In this document: positions 12,181 through 26,300 of the stretch, one piece after another
How positions within the stretch are numbered: position 1 is the stretch's first letter
Layout of the letters: every line of letters starts with the position of its first letter
DNA from: Palaemon carinicauda
Taxonomy: Eukaryota > Arthropoda > Malacostraca > Decapoda > Palaemonidae
Length of the DNA stretch: 64,000 nt
Direction: 5' to 3'
Assembly: GCF_036898095.1 (NCBI RefSeq)
Contig: NC_090731.1
Coordinates: 143,906,386 to 143,970,385 of the forward strand
Translations under genes and position numbers: made by a program
Notes under the pieces: generated by a model
Databases searched by the model: none
What the model saw: the letters and a program-made list of their open reading frames with translations, nothing else
Told to the model about the DNA's origin: nothing

Positions 12181-13319
12181 ATGAATGCCTAGTTAATAAA
12201 TAGCAATGACCATAAACGTTGGCTGCTCTAACCCTGGTCCTCGCAAAAAAATTCTTGTTGTCAACACCGAACGTTTTTTTCTTTCTCTAAGTGTACAAGG
12301 ACATTTCATAGCAGCTTTCAAGGAATGGTTGAAGTATAGAAAGGTGTTCGTGGAATAGAGAAGAAATGCTGACGTGGCTAAGAGTATTTGCAGTTGCATG
12401 TCTTCAAGAACAGTCCGACATTAATTCTTCCTCTTAATCCAGTACGGCATTAAAAAAATAAATTGTATGTTCTCAGAGCTGTGAGTTTTTGTGTCTTAGA
12501 TGTGGGTGGAGTCCTCGTGGATATGATTTATTGATGTTCTATCGATATCATGATAAAAACTTCATAATTGTCGATTGAATACTTTTTTTTTTTATAATTG
12601 GTGCAGTCTGATTCTGTCCATTGCGTTATGAACACAAAATTAAAAACAGAATGGGATTTATCTCATAGCGGAAATAAAATTCACTCTGTATAGAAAATTA
12701 TCTTGTTTTTCCTACATTCATTTCCTCAGTTACCATAATATTTCTGTAAACATCCGAGTAACTCGTAATCTTTTACTGAGAAGTTTGAGAATCTATTCCC
12801 TTGTTACTCTACCCGACGGACGCTATCGAAAAAAATCTATCAACAAAGCCAATACAATAAACGACAGTATATATAAGATGATGCAGCTGTCAATCAAAGA
12901 TATTTTAAAAATAAAACTCCCAAATATAGAAAGTTATAAAAAAATGTAACTAGGGATATCAAAGCTGATAATACTTGTTCATTAGTATTCCAAGACCATA
13001 GGGAGCGCCCTTATTAATGTTTATCAGAACAAAATATACCAATATATACCCAAATCCGGAGTTTACAAAACACCATATGAAGATTGTCGCAACAAATTTC
13101 ACGTGGAATAAATTAACCGTTCCACCTCAAAGATTAACAGAACACGCAAGATCTGTCAGTTATATATGGCTTTAAGAGAGGAGATGCGTGTGCGTGCTTA
13201 TCTATCTAAATATTTAGTCTATTGGCACAAAGGGCCTCGGTTAGATTTCGCTAATCGTTTCTATCTTAAGCTTTTAATTCACTACTTCTCCATTCATCAT
13301 TTCCTACTTCACGCTACAT
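12181..13319. other. AT-rich non-coding stretch
   Basis: No splice-bounded frames or recognisable elements apart from a T10 run at about 12,583. Confidence 0.4.
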
Positions 13320-13480
13320 AGTCTTCAACCATGTAGGCCAGGGTCTTCCAACTCTTTTAGTGCCTTATGGAGCCCAGTTAAACGTTTGGTGAACTAATGT
13401 CTCTTGGGGAGTGCGAAGAGCACGGCCAAACCATTTTCATTTACCCCTCTACTATTTTTTTCTAAATCCTGCGTGTTCAT
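13320..13480 (-). mobile_element. LINE-like 3' end remnant
   Basis: The minus strand reads 'WFGRALRTPQETLVHQTFN' and, after a frame slip, 'LHKALKELEDPGLHG'. The W-FG-x-L-R pattern is typical of the end of RTE/BovB-like reverse-transcriptase ORFs ('RWFGHVLR'). Family placement is inference. Confidence 0.5.
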
Positions 13481-13507
13481 ATAGTTATAAGAAAAACTAG
13501 CCTGGTT

Positions 13508-13796
13508 TCCTCAATAAGCGACCTGGAACTGACATCGTCAACATAGTCAACCAAACGGAAGTTGGTGTTGCCACCGTACATTTGATATATATTCAAAATA
13601 TTCACTAAATTAAAAAATGAGCAATCACTCAAGTGTCACTATTTGTGAGTTGTATATTTTATGTAGACTTTTGAGTAATTACTCCATTTTTAATTTAGTA
13701 TATATTTTGAATATATGTTAAACGTACACTGGCATCACGAACTTCTGTTTGGTTGACCATGTTGACGATGTCAGTTCCAGGTCGTTTAGTGAGGAT
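13508..13796. mobile_element. Foldback (MITE-like) element, ~128-bp inverted arms
   Basis: The left arm (about 13,508-13,637) and right arm (about 13,665-13,796) are near-perfect reverse complements. Both contain 'CGACCTGGAACTGACATCGT', 'CAACCAAAC' and 'ATATATTCAAAATAT'. The loop between them is about 30-40 bp. No coding capacity, so non-autonomous if mobile. Confidence 0.85.
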
Positions 13797-14014
13797 ATCA
13801 ATCTATTTTTTTTTTTTTTTATAATTCTGTTGTTTTTTTATAACTTTTTTCTCATGTGGCGAATTGTTTTAAGATATGAACAAGTAAAAGAGGAAAACAA
13901 TAGCTTTACATAATTTGGCAGTATATGGAGAGTGTAGTCTTGTAAACAAATACCAGGGTTTACCTCAACGTGGTGAAAGGGTTCGTGTATCACCATGATC
14001 AGCAAAGTAGTACT
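13797..14014. other. Short non-coding stretch with a T16 run
   Basis: T run at about 13,806-13,821. Nothing else recognised. Confidence 0.4.
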
Positions 14015-14190
14015 AGTCAGGGCCACCCATACTAAGATGGTTTGCTATGAGTGATCAGACAAAAATCTCCCACCATCACCAATCTGTACTGGCCGGCATG
14101 GTGATGAAAACTGACCAAAGCCCAGACATGTATAAGGACATGTTTGAGGCCTTTGTCCTGTAATGGCCTAGAAGCGGCTGCATTTGTTTT
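14015..14190 (+). mobile_element. Dispersed repeat, opposite orientation to 10,655-10,990
   Basis: Carries 'GGACATGTTTGAGGCCTTTG', 'TCCTGTAATGGCCTAGAAGC' and 'GGCTGCATTTG', the reverse complement of the element at the end of the satellite. It ends in a GT/TATC/TA microsatellite tail. Confidence 0.65.
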
Positions 14191-14202
14191 CGTTGTGTGT
14201 GT

Positions 14203-14229
14203 ATATCTATCTATCTATCTATCTATCTA

Positions 14230-14286
<57 letters not shown>
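14203..14286. repeat. Compound microsatellite (TATC)n-(TA)n
   Basis: About seven TATC units (14,203-14,231) then about 27 TA units. Confidence 0.96.
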
Positions 14287-14292
<6 letters not shown>

Positions 14293-14990
14293 TTTGCTGA
14301 TATGGCCTGCATAAACAATTAAACCATTTCACCACGTTAAGGTATCCCCACTTATATATACAGTATATATATATGTCTAACCAACAAAGTTGGGCAGAAA
14401 GAGTGTGTCTGGTAGGGGTGGTATGTAGTATGGGTAACTGCCACTGAACTCCTGACGCCAATGACATGATTATAATCTCCCTCTCCAATTATGTGTGGGG
14501 TGAGGTTGAACTTCTTCGTGGACTTGATGACCTCCAAATGAACATATTTAAAACCAATGTGAGTGATAATGATATTTATATTTATATCTCGAGAACGTCT
14601 TTGTTATTATTATTATTGTTATTATTATATACTTATTTTGATATTGTTGTCATGAAGTAATGTAGTAGAACAAAGAGTTTAAAGTTCATTTTTCTTAAGT
14701 TATGGCATTTTTTTGTTGTTAACCAATGTATTAAAGTCGACCGTTTTATTCCAATTGTAATTTGGTAAGAATCGTGTTGAAGTCAGTTTAATTCTTCTTT
14801 ATTTCTGTTGCCCTATTTTCATTATCTTAATATTGATTAACAAAAGTGTATGCACACGTTTTCTTTCATTATTTTTCATACATATACATAATTACAATTA
14901 CGTACCTAATAATGCACAATTGGCTTGTGTTTACAAACGCACAAAACAGTGATGCACTATAACTAAATAAGGATTTGTTTTCCTTTTCAG

Positions 14991-15062
14991 TCTTCCAGAC
15001 GAAACAAGCAAGAAAGCCTCTCCAGCTATTTCCTGGCATCGAGGGATATGCATTGGATTCCC
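14991..15062 (+). CDS. SGLT exon (first found): loop leading to TM2
   Basis: 24 codons, phase 0 at both ends. Acceptor 'TTTTCCTTTTCAG', donor 'CCC|GTAAGT'. The end '[12 protein letters not shown]' corresponds to the 'FFLAGRSM.WWP' region before the ASLFASN motif of SGLTs. It lies 3.5 kb from the next exon, but the join gives ..[13 protein letters not shown].., which fits the family exactly. Confidence 0.85.
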
Positions 15063-16629
15063 GTAAGTAGCTCGTCACCAACTTATTTTATTACCTCTGT
15101 CAACGAAGTTGGAAGGAGGTTATGTTTTCGCCCCTGTTTGTGTTTGTTTGTGAACAGATTACTGGCCACCATTTTAATAGTAGAGTAATTAGACTTGCAG
15201 GGATTAACTGGTATGTAAAAAGCTGGAAATTATTAAATTTTGGAAGGTCAAGGTCAAAGGTTGAGGTTACGGTTAAGAAAAATGCCCAATTCACGTAATC
15301 CGCCATTGGATTGGACATTGTTGTCACGGAGACTTCAAACTTGGTTCATATATGAGTGTATGAAAATCCACGCAAATCAATATTGTACATGTTAACGTCA
15401 AAGGTCAAGGTCAAGAAATAAGCTGCAGTGGCGGAGGTTTACGCTCTACAGCTAGTTTAGATTTTTTTTATTGTTGCCAATGCGACCCCAAGACTATAAT
15501 AAGCTTCCTCTAGGCAGTGAAAAGACTATAGATATTAAGACTTTCGAAAATAAACTGAAGACTTTCTTGTTTTCTAATTGATTCGATAATGTGGATTTGA
15601 CAATAAACGATGAATATGCTGTGTGAAATGCAGAATACTTTACAATGTATACGATGAAATGAATTACGAAAGGTCCTGTAGAGAGTAGGGTTTCCCTGCA
15701 GTTTAGGACCTGGAAAACAGCCCTTAACGTAAGTAAAGTAAAACTAGTGATTATAGGTATGAAGCCCCGAATTCATGTTCCATTAGCAGAAACAAGAAGT
15801 TGTAAATAGATGAAATTAATGTTATTTCAATACTATTTGTATCGGTACATCTATACTAAGATGTATTTTGTATGATTGGAAGGAGTGACACTGTGATAAA
15901 TGGGATCTTAGAAAATAGATTTTGTTTGTGAATAAATTGTCTATAACAATTATCAGACGTGAGAACACAAATTAGAATGGAATCATACCATTAAAAAACT
16001 GCGTGATGAGCCTCATAAAACACCCATGACTCATTTCTCTCGTGTATTGCATCATGTATTGCATGCAACAAGCCCTTTTGCACTCACTGTTGCTTTTACT
16101 CAAATCCAACAGTTTGTCTCTTCTTGCTGTCAAAACATGTTATGTATAAGTTTGTTATATTTAAGTTATATATGATTTCAGACATTCCTTTCTTTCCCTT
16201 TTAGCAGTTATATTCTTAGAAGAAATGTTGCTTATTAATTAGGCTACTTCCATTTTTCCCATTTTCTCTTCGGAGGCTCAACTTATGTCCTTCTGAAATT
16301 CATTCATCTTGATTACACTGATGACTACTTTTCCTCTTTCCACATCAACCAGAACTTACAAATAGCCTAAGCCTTTTCTTCATTCAAATAAATATCACAT
16401 ATTTCCAGCCACACCCCTTATCACAGTTACATTCATCAACATGCTGTCCCATCTGTTCTGAACTAACCATGATCTTTTCCTCATCTTATTTTCTTTTCCA
16501 ATTATTTTTGTTGATGTTTTTTATTTATTTGAAGCTTTGAATTTCTCTGAATAATCCTCTTATCAAACACATTTGCACAACCCCTTATTTATTTACTCCA
16601 AGAACACCTGTCCTTGCAATGTCATTTTA

Positions 16630-16718
<89 letters not shown>

Positions 16719-16794
16719 TCTTTATTATAAAGGAGAGGTGTTGTATAGATTGGATGATGAAAAAATTAAAACTTGCATTACAACTATAAGAATA

Positions 16795-16883
<89 letters not shown>

Positions 16884-19800
16884 ATTTCCTATTTGCAGAA
16901 TTCTCCTGTCAATGCAGAAAAATTATGGAATTAAAATTTGTATAGAATATGATAACTTCCTTATTTATTATCGAAAAAAATCCTGATTTTTATAAAGAAA
17001 GTTTTTAAGAATTATCATCACAAGACAATATGAAATTTTTTATACAGTATACTCTAATTTTGATGTTTTTAGTATGAAGCATCACAGACAAACAGGAAAT
17101 GAAATTTCATTTTGCTAGCAGTTTAGGTAAATCATTAATCAATTAAAGAGTTCATTTTTTTTCATGTCAGGTAAACTATTCAATGTTCTTAGCTTATGCT
17201 ATGTTTAAAGAGATTTCTTTGAAAAATAAATTCAAAATTTTCCTTTAAGAAATATAAGAATAGAGGGAAAACATTTCTTTATAAAACAAACAAATCTATG
17301 TAACTTTTGAGGGAAGCGTAGCGAAAAATAGAATATGCTTTCAGATACAGGAAAGAATATCCATTTTTATGCAGTAAATTTGTCTGTACAAAATCTGCAT
17401 TATATATAATTAACACAAAATGATATGGAAAATATCAAGAAAAGGGAATAAGGATAACTTATAAAAAAGGTATAATGAACAATAAAAATATGTGAATAAC
17501 AGAAATTAAAATATAGGATGAAATATTTTAGGTAATATTTTACTGAATGTGGACTAAAGTTGTTTTTTTTTTTTTCATTGAATGTGGACTAAAGGCTTGC
17601 TTTTTTTATTCTAGTTATTTAAACTAAACTGCTTGTAATTTATCATGCAAGAATGCATCAAATATTATTAAATGGAAATAATAAGCTGAAAATAATTGAA
17701 TAATGATGAAAGAAAAATAAATAGAAAGTATAATAGAATAAAATTTAATGTAAAGAGAGGGTAAAGGGAAATCAAATTAAAGTAAAAATTAATCATAATT
17801 AAAATATATTCAATATTAAACTTAATGATATAATTGAATAGTTGAATTTTAAGGGTTTAGGATTGTGAAGAGAATAGAATAAAATTTACAAGTTTGTTTA
17901 ATGTTGTAGATGATTTAGGAGTTTATAAAGGAAAGGATTTATAAATACAATTTTGCACAGTACTTTATTATACAATTACTATATAATAAAACATACAATA
18001 TAATTAGTGAACTACTTGAAAAGTGTAGTGCATTATTTGTATTGTTTGGTAATTTCACATAGGCAGCTACAGTTCATTGACCCAAGGCAGATTTTTGCTC
18101 TAGGGGTGTCTGTTACCTTAGCCCCGTAAAGACCGGGGCCAACTGTATGTGTATATAAAAAGGATTTTAGATTTTCGCTCTACGCTGTCTGTTACCTTAG
18201 CCCCGCAAAGACCGAGGCCAACTGTATGCGATTATAAAAAGGATTTTAGATTTTTGCTCTACGGCTGTCTGTTACCTTAGCCCCGCAAAGACCGAGGCCA
18301 ACTGTATGCGATTATAAAAAGGATTTTAGATTTTCGCTCTACGGCTGTCTGTTACCTTAGCCCCGCAAAGACCGGGGGCCAACTGTATATATGTGTATAT
18401 AAAAAGGATTTTAGATTTTCGCTCTACGGCTGTCTGTTACCTTAGGCCTGCAAAGAATGGGGGCCAACTATATATTTGTGTATATAAAAAGGATTAAAAA
18501 GTACATATGTATGTGTTCGTAATCCTTTATTTATTAGTCACATACTTGTTATTCTATTTTTAGGTCGGAGCCTCACTATTCGCCAGCAACATTGGTTCAG
18601 GTCATTTTATAGGGTTAGCAGGAGCTGGAGCAGCTTCGGGCATTGCAGTGGCTGGCTTTGAATTAGGGGTGAGTATTAATTTTTGGATGTTTATTTGGCA
18701 AATATTACTAACAATTCTTACAATAATGTCAATAATTATTACTGTTATTATTTTTGTGATTGTTATCATTATATTACAAGAATTTACAGAAAAGCATGAT
18801 TATTTTTTGTGAACATGCCGGTATGTAAAATATATTCTCATTTCTGGCATTTTGTATGCAAAAAATGGATTTGATTTTTTCATAAGTTTTTAAAATGCGT
18901 GTGAAATTACATTGACTTTTAGGGGATTATTGCTTTAGAATGTCTTCCATAATTAAGAACAGTTAAAGGTATGGAGAGAAATCATAATTTGACACTTGTT
19001 GACATTCATCACTTCTCTTCCTAAAATAACAACATTTCTGGTTAAGATGATACTATCTTGTTTCCATCACAGTCTGTGTACACGCTGATGATGCTGGGAT
19101 GGCTGTTTGTACCCGTGTACATGAGTTCGGAAGTGTATACCATGCCGGAGTACTTGAGCAAAAGATTTGGTGGCAAGAGAATTCGAATCTACCTGTCTTT
19201 TTTGGCGCTCATCCTTTATATTTTCACCAAAATATCTGTAAGTTTTAGTTTCTATTAGTGTTACTGTTCTTGTTGTAAATTGCAAATGATCAAATCCTTG
19301 TGATTTATAATTCTTGTGCATTTGTTTCAGCATTGATTTTTCCAAATTTAAGGAGAGTATACTACTAGACTTCCATTGTGTCTCTTGGTATTCTATTACT
19401 AGACTTCCATTGTGTCTCTTGGTATTCTATTACTAGACTTCCATTGTGTCTCTTGGTATTCTACTACTAGACTTCCATTGTGTCTCTTGGTATTCTACTA
19501 CTAGACTTCCATTCTCTCTCTTAGCATGCAGTACTGTACTATACTTGCAATCTCTCGCATGTTATGCGTTAAAAGGCAGACATACCTTTTGATGAGCAAT
19601 TTTCAGATTCCAAATATAATTTTTGAAAATTTTGTTCATTTGTCAAAGAAAACTAAAAGGCAAAATTTGCTTTTAATTAACTGACAAAATATTCTTTTTA
19701 TTGTACAGTACTTTTATCATCAACAACACTTGAAAAGTCAGGTAATGGATTTGATTAGTGCTAGGGAAGAAGACCCCCTTTTGAACAAAAAAAATTATCT

Positions 19801-20385
19801 CGAAAACTTTCTTACATGGAAAATTAAGTACAGTTTCAATATAGTTATTGTATGTAGCCATTAGATTTCATGTAAATGAGTTTCAGATAAGTTTTGAAAA
19901 ATCTACATTTTGACTCTGAAAGTCAAGGAGCGTAAATCTAATGACCTTTAATTCTTACATAAGATATTCATGTAGGCTACAGCACATCTAATATAGTATT
20001 TTTTTGGACTTATCAGGCTGACCTATACGCTGGGGCCCTGTTCATGCAGTTGGCCATGAATAAAAGTTCGGACGAATGGCTCTATATCAGCATACTCATC
20101 CTACTTGGAATAGCAGCTGTTTTTACCATTGTTGGTGGTCTGGCTGCAGTTGTGTGGACAGACTTTATACAGATTATACTCATGGTTGTTGGAGCTTTTA
20201 TCTTAATGGGAACATGTAAGTTATTATCAAAAACACTTGTCGATAATTACAAATGAATAGCATACTTGGGAATTTGCCAACCAATATGTTACAAACCTCT
20301 GATCTTTTGATACAATTAAAAGTAAAGGTTTGTATTGACTGGATTATTTTGACTATAATGTTGTTTCTAAATAATACTGATTTAC

Positions 20386-20416
<31 letters not shown>

Positions 20417-21743
20417 ATTGGGTCTATAGCAGAAATATAAACCCAAAATTAAAGTTACTTATATTGATGTGGTCTTAGTTTAGAAAAGTACCATAACATT
20501 ACTGATATAGCTTCTTGGTTTATACATAATTTATTGAAATTCTTACAAATACTCAGGTACAGCCTATTATTACAGTGCTTGACTGCTTGTAAATTCTGTG
20601 AGTTTATTCTTTCGTGGATCTTTCAACAGCTCTTAATGCTGTTGGAGGCTACCAAGCACTGGTCAATGCGTACCCTACAGCAAAGGCATCTGCCCAAGTG
20701 AGTGATGCCTTCAACAATACCTGCGGTAACCCACCGGAGGATTACATGAGCCTCTTTCGATCGATACAGCCTGGCAAAAGTGAATATCCATGGACTGGGA
20801 TGGTCATAGGCGTGAGGTTGAATGCGATATGGTACTGGTGCACTGATCAGGTGAAGTTTATCAAGTTATTTTCTTGTATGCATGGGATTTTCTCTAACCT
20901 GAATCCAATAAGATTGTCATTTAAATTTGAACGAACGACTACCAGTTATTGACTTCCAGTTAGGTTTTGAAAGTTGTGTATAAAAAATATTGATATGTTT
21001 TCTTTAAGAATTAGATATGTACAGTATTGGGTAATACAAGATTTGAAGGATCTGAATATAATTTAAAGTGAAGAATCTTTTGAGTTTCTACTAATGTCTA
21101 AATTTTATTTGCTTCAGAATCCACATGAATTTATTTTGTAACCTTTAAGCTTCATGGAAAATATCATAAAATTTTTTAACCAGAAATAGATCTTTGGATC
21201 TAGCATATTAGGCTGAATTATAAATTTCATAGAAGACTTAAGATGATATGCCAAATTAGCCACTCATATCTCGGCTTCTCTTATGGACTCTTCAGGTGAT
21301 TGTTCAGAGAACGCTGGCCAGCAAGAGTATGTGCCATGCGAAGGGTGGCTGCGTTTTAGCAGCCTATTTGAAATTCCTTCCTTTGTGGTTGCTGGTGATA
21401 CCAGGCATGGCTGCCAGAGTTCTCTACCCAGAGAGAGTTGCTTGCGCCACTCCAGATGCATGCAGAGCAATCTGTGGCAATCCGTCTGGTTGCAGCAACA
21501 TTGCTTATGCTGAACTGGTGTTAAACCTTCTACCTACAGGTAAGTTTTGTAGAAATTTCTTTAATGATTAGCACATCCCTTTTATGAAAGCGTAAATTCA
21601 AGTTTAGTATATGGGAATTCTTAATAGGGAATAGAGTGCATGGGAAAAAACATGATTTCAATTGATCCTGCAATTAAATTGAAACAAAGCTAAGAAAAAA
21701 TTATTTAATCATGTGCTACAAAAACTGTTCTCAGGTTTTCTAC

Positions 21744-21774
<31 letters not shown>

Positions 21775-23276
21775 TTATTATTGTTTATTTTTTTTTTATT
21801 ATTACTATTATTATTTCTTACTATTATTATATACATATATACATATACCAAGGCACTTCCCCCAATTTTGGGGGGTAGCCGACATCAAACAAATGAAACA
21901 AAAAAGGGGTCGTCTCCTCTCTATGTTCCTCCCAGCCTGATAAGGGACTCAACCGAGTTTGGCTGGTACTGCTAGGGTGCCACAGCCCACCCTCCCCCGT
22001 TATCCACTACAGATGAAGCTTCATAACGCTGAATCCCCTACTGCTGCTACCTCCGCAGTCATCCAAGGCACCAGAGGAAGCAGCAGGGCCTACCGGAACT
22101 GCGTCACAATCGCTCACCATTCATTCGTATTTCTAGCACGCTCTCTTGTCTCTCACATCTATCCTCCTATCACCCAGAGCTTCCTTCACTCCATCCATCC
22201 ACCCAAACCTTGGCCTTCCTCTTGTACTTCTCCCATCATTATTATTATTATTTATTATTAGCTGAGCTAAAATCTTACTTGGAAAATCAGGATACTACAA
22301 GCCCCAGGGTTCCAACCAGGAAAGTAACCCATTGAGGAAAGAAAATAAGGAAAGAGATAAACTATATATGAGAAGGAATGAATAAAAAGTATAAAATATC
22401 TTAAAGTAGATCATAATGTAAACTATGAAGAGAGACTTGTATCAACCTGTTCAACATATTTGCTGCGAGTTTGAACTCCTGAAGTTCCACCAATTCAACT
22501 GGGAGATTAGGAAGATAATTCCTAATTCTGGTCACAGCTGGAATAAAACTTCTTGAATACTGGGTAATATTGAGCATTATGAATAGAAAAGGTAAGACTG
22601 TTAGAATTAACTGCATACCTAGTACTTCATATAGGATGGTGCTGTCTGACAAGATCTGAATGCAAAGGATGGTTAGATTTATGACAAATCTTATGCAGTA
22701 TGCATGAATAATTAACTAAATGATAGTGCCAGAGATCAATATCAAGATCAGGAATAAGGAATTTTAATAGACCTTACATTTTTGTCCAACAAATTAAGAT
22801 GAGTGTTGAAGACCACACAGAAGGACAGTACTGTATTCGAAACAAGTTAGAATGAAAGAATTAAAACATTTCTTCATGATACATTGATCTGCGAAAATCT
22901 TAAGACTTTCTCAATAAGCCAATTTTTTTGTGCATTGGAGAGAAACCAACTAAATGTGTTTCTGAAAAGTAAAAGAGCTGTCAAGAATCACACTTAATAC
23001 AGTATTCTAAAGGATTTGTAAATTGTTAAAGATACTTTATCAATGCAGAGATCCAGATATTGAGGAGCCACTCTGCCTACTTAAATCATAATTTGAGTTT
23101 TGTTAGGGATCAACTTCATGCCCTGTAATTTGCACCATGCAGTAATTTTAGCTAGATCTCTATTAAGGGATTCAGCAACCCCAGATCTACATTCAGGGGA
23201 TGGAATTAATGCAGAGAGTACAATTGTCTCCATATGCGTTACTAAAGGTGCATTTTATGTCTTTTAACTTGCACTA

Positions 23277-23309
<33 letters not shown>

Positions 23310-26300
23310 ATCGTTAAGAATTAAGAGATAGATGCAAGGCCATTTTCTATTCTGCATGGATCTGGGCCTGAATCGGAATACTAGAGAGACAGGCCCTCTT
23401 CAAAAAATAGCAGGGTTTCTCTCCCTTCCTCTTCCTCATAACTGCATTCAGCAAGTTCAAAAGACAAATTGTAAAATAAAACACTATTGAAAGCGTATGT
23501 ATTGTGTGCATGTGCACATACCTCTACGTATATTTTCATGTTTAATAAGAATTCACGGTACAGACTACAAAAGGTTCGATATACAGTAAAAATATTAGGT
23601 TAGCCTAAACTTGATTAGTAGGGGCTATTAAAGATATGATGGAGATGAAAATATCTTTGTATTTTCTCAATAAACCCCATTTCCTAAATGACAAAAGGAA
23701 TTTCGTACAATGGTCATAAATACTTCCTCAAACGGTCCTAGGGTCGCTAATTTTCATATCGAGCTGTTTTGTGCTTTTTTTTATTGGTAACGAGAACTTT
23801 GAATCCTTACCATTTTGATAAGAGGAACTATTACAGATGAACTACTGTCTTCTTTGTAACTAGTAATATTTGCTCCAATAATTTTATTCACATTCATGAA
23901 TAGACGTCATATTTACATGTGGTGCAGTATGCCTTTTTTCAGCAAATGCACACAAAAAAATTACATAACTAACAAGAGAAACTATGGATGTGTTTTGTAT
24001 ATTTTGTACAGCATAACAATCCTAAAAGTACTGTAGTATGTTATGCTTACCCTTTGAAGTAAAAATACTGTACACAATTTTAATGGTCTAGAGTAGTTAA
24101 TGCTATATAATACTTTATTCCAATATTACTATTCGTTTATATAAGGTTATATATTACGGTGCACTTGATTATTTTATTATTTTAATAAGGTTTATTAATG
24201 CCATTTCCTTTGTCTAATATTGTACATTATAACACTTTGAATTAAACTTGTTTTTAAACCAGATCATGTTCTGTAAATTCTTGAAAAGGAGAAAAATTAT
24301 GCTAAATTTTATGAGGTGACGGAGATGATTATCAAATCTAAGCCTATAAGTTAACATAAATACTAATTACATGATACTATGGGTTGATTGTATGCATTAT
24401 TAATACATTTTATTACCTAATAATAACTTTCCTTTGCTGTAGGGCTTTCGGGTCTGATGCTAGCTGTCATGATGGCAGCCCTGATGACTTCCTTAACTTC
24501 AATCTTCAACTCGGCTTCCACCATCTTTACCATCGACGTGTGGATGCTGTTCCGCACAAAGTTTTCCCGTCGGAAGACGAAGCCGTCCGAGACGGAACTT
24601 CTCGTTGTTGGGAAAGTCTTTGTGATGGTGTTGGTCGTTATATCAGTTCTTTGGATACCTGTTATACAGTAAGTCAAAAAGCCTGCTTTATTATTAGGAA
24701 GATGACTGGATTTTTATATATTTAATACATTTTGTAATGAATAACTCAGCTTAGGAATCATCATTTAAATTCTTCAAATTCTATGAAGCAGAAATTTCAT
24801 CCTTATATATAATGGAAGGATATTGTTAGTTTAATATAAAGTTTATTAATTTAAGGGCAATCATTTTTAGACCGAGTTATGATATTAATGCTTAGATGTA
24901 AAGTGAGCTAACATTAATGGATGTGGATTTGGAAAATTTTATATGTATTTAGGTATTTATTTCATGAAATACAATTTGCATATACTGTACTGTAATGTAT
25001 TATGTGACTGTTAGTTTCTACTGTATACTATATATTAACATGCATTACAATGAAAGGTACTGTATGATGAATTCATAGGTTTTACCATATTAATTTACCT
25101 GTTTCTGCACAGGACGTCCGGGAATTCACAGCTTTTCCATTATATTCAGAGAATATCATCCTTTTTGGCTCCACCAATCTGTGCTGTGTTCATATTAGCA
25201 GTGTTTTGGGGAAGAACGAATGAACCGGTAAGCTGTATAAAAACTACTGTGTATGTTTTTGTTTACACACCAGTGTTGCTGTATTTTAACTACATTAAGA
25301 TACCCAAGGTTGATTAAACTGGTGTTAATCAATAACTTAACTATTAGTGTCATTCGTTGTTTTGAGAGCATCATGTAGCCCTTCAAATTTACCAGTGAGT
25401 ATTTTTTTTTTCTATTCAGAACATGGTGGTTATTGTAGTCTTATAAATGTTCTAATTTTCTAGTATCACTTTAGCATGTTAAATTTATAAAATAAATGTT
25501 TTCTTACACAGTTCTCTGCCTAATTGTAAAACTCACAAAATCAATAGATTTACTAAGATGTAGGTCTGCAAATACAGTATATTACCATTATTATTGTTGT
25601 CATCAATCTGTTAAAAAGCACTTCAGTGACCCCACAGAGTCATATTTTGAGACTCCTTGGGGTAGCCAAATGAAATTTTTTTTTTTTTTTTTGTAGAATA
25701 AACACTGAAAATTTAAACAAATCTTAGAATTTAAAAATTTTGAGAGCTAGGTTGTAAGAAACTGTTCAATTGCAGTACATTGGATATATGTTCACGAATA
25801 CCGTTATGTTTTGAATATTACTGATGATTTTTTTTGACAGCATATATGTTGTTGCCTTGGATCAAATATCTAGCTAAGTTTACAAAATATTAGTTTCAGG
25901 TGATGATGAATTGATTTTGGAAGCTTTTTACCTATTATTTTCTGTTCAAAATAATTTTAATGATTTTTTTCTTAAGAATTCTACTGATTTTTTATTAGTG
26001 TTGTAATGATTTTTTATAAAAGTGTTTACTGCATTTCATTTTGTTTTGTGTGTATGTATAATAGACAATTTATTACAGGGAGCGTTCTGGGGTTTGATGT
26101 TCGGGCTCTTTGTCGGTATGGTGCGTTTTGTTTTAGAGTTTGCCTATACAGTTCCTAGTTGTGGTTCAGGTAAGTGGTTATATTAAAGTACCTATCAAGT
26201 AGATAATTTTTATAGTTTGATATTTCCTTCGGTAAGCACAACATTGATAGATCAAATATACAATAATATACTGTGCATAATCCTATGCTCATATCATCAT

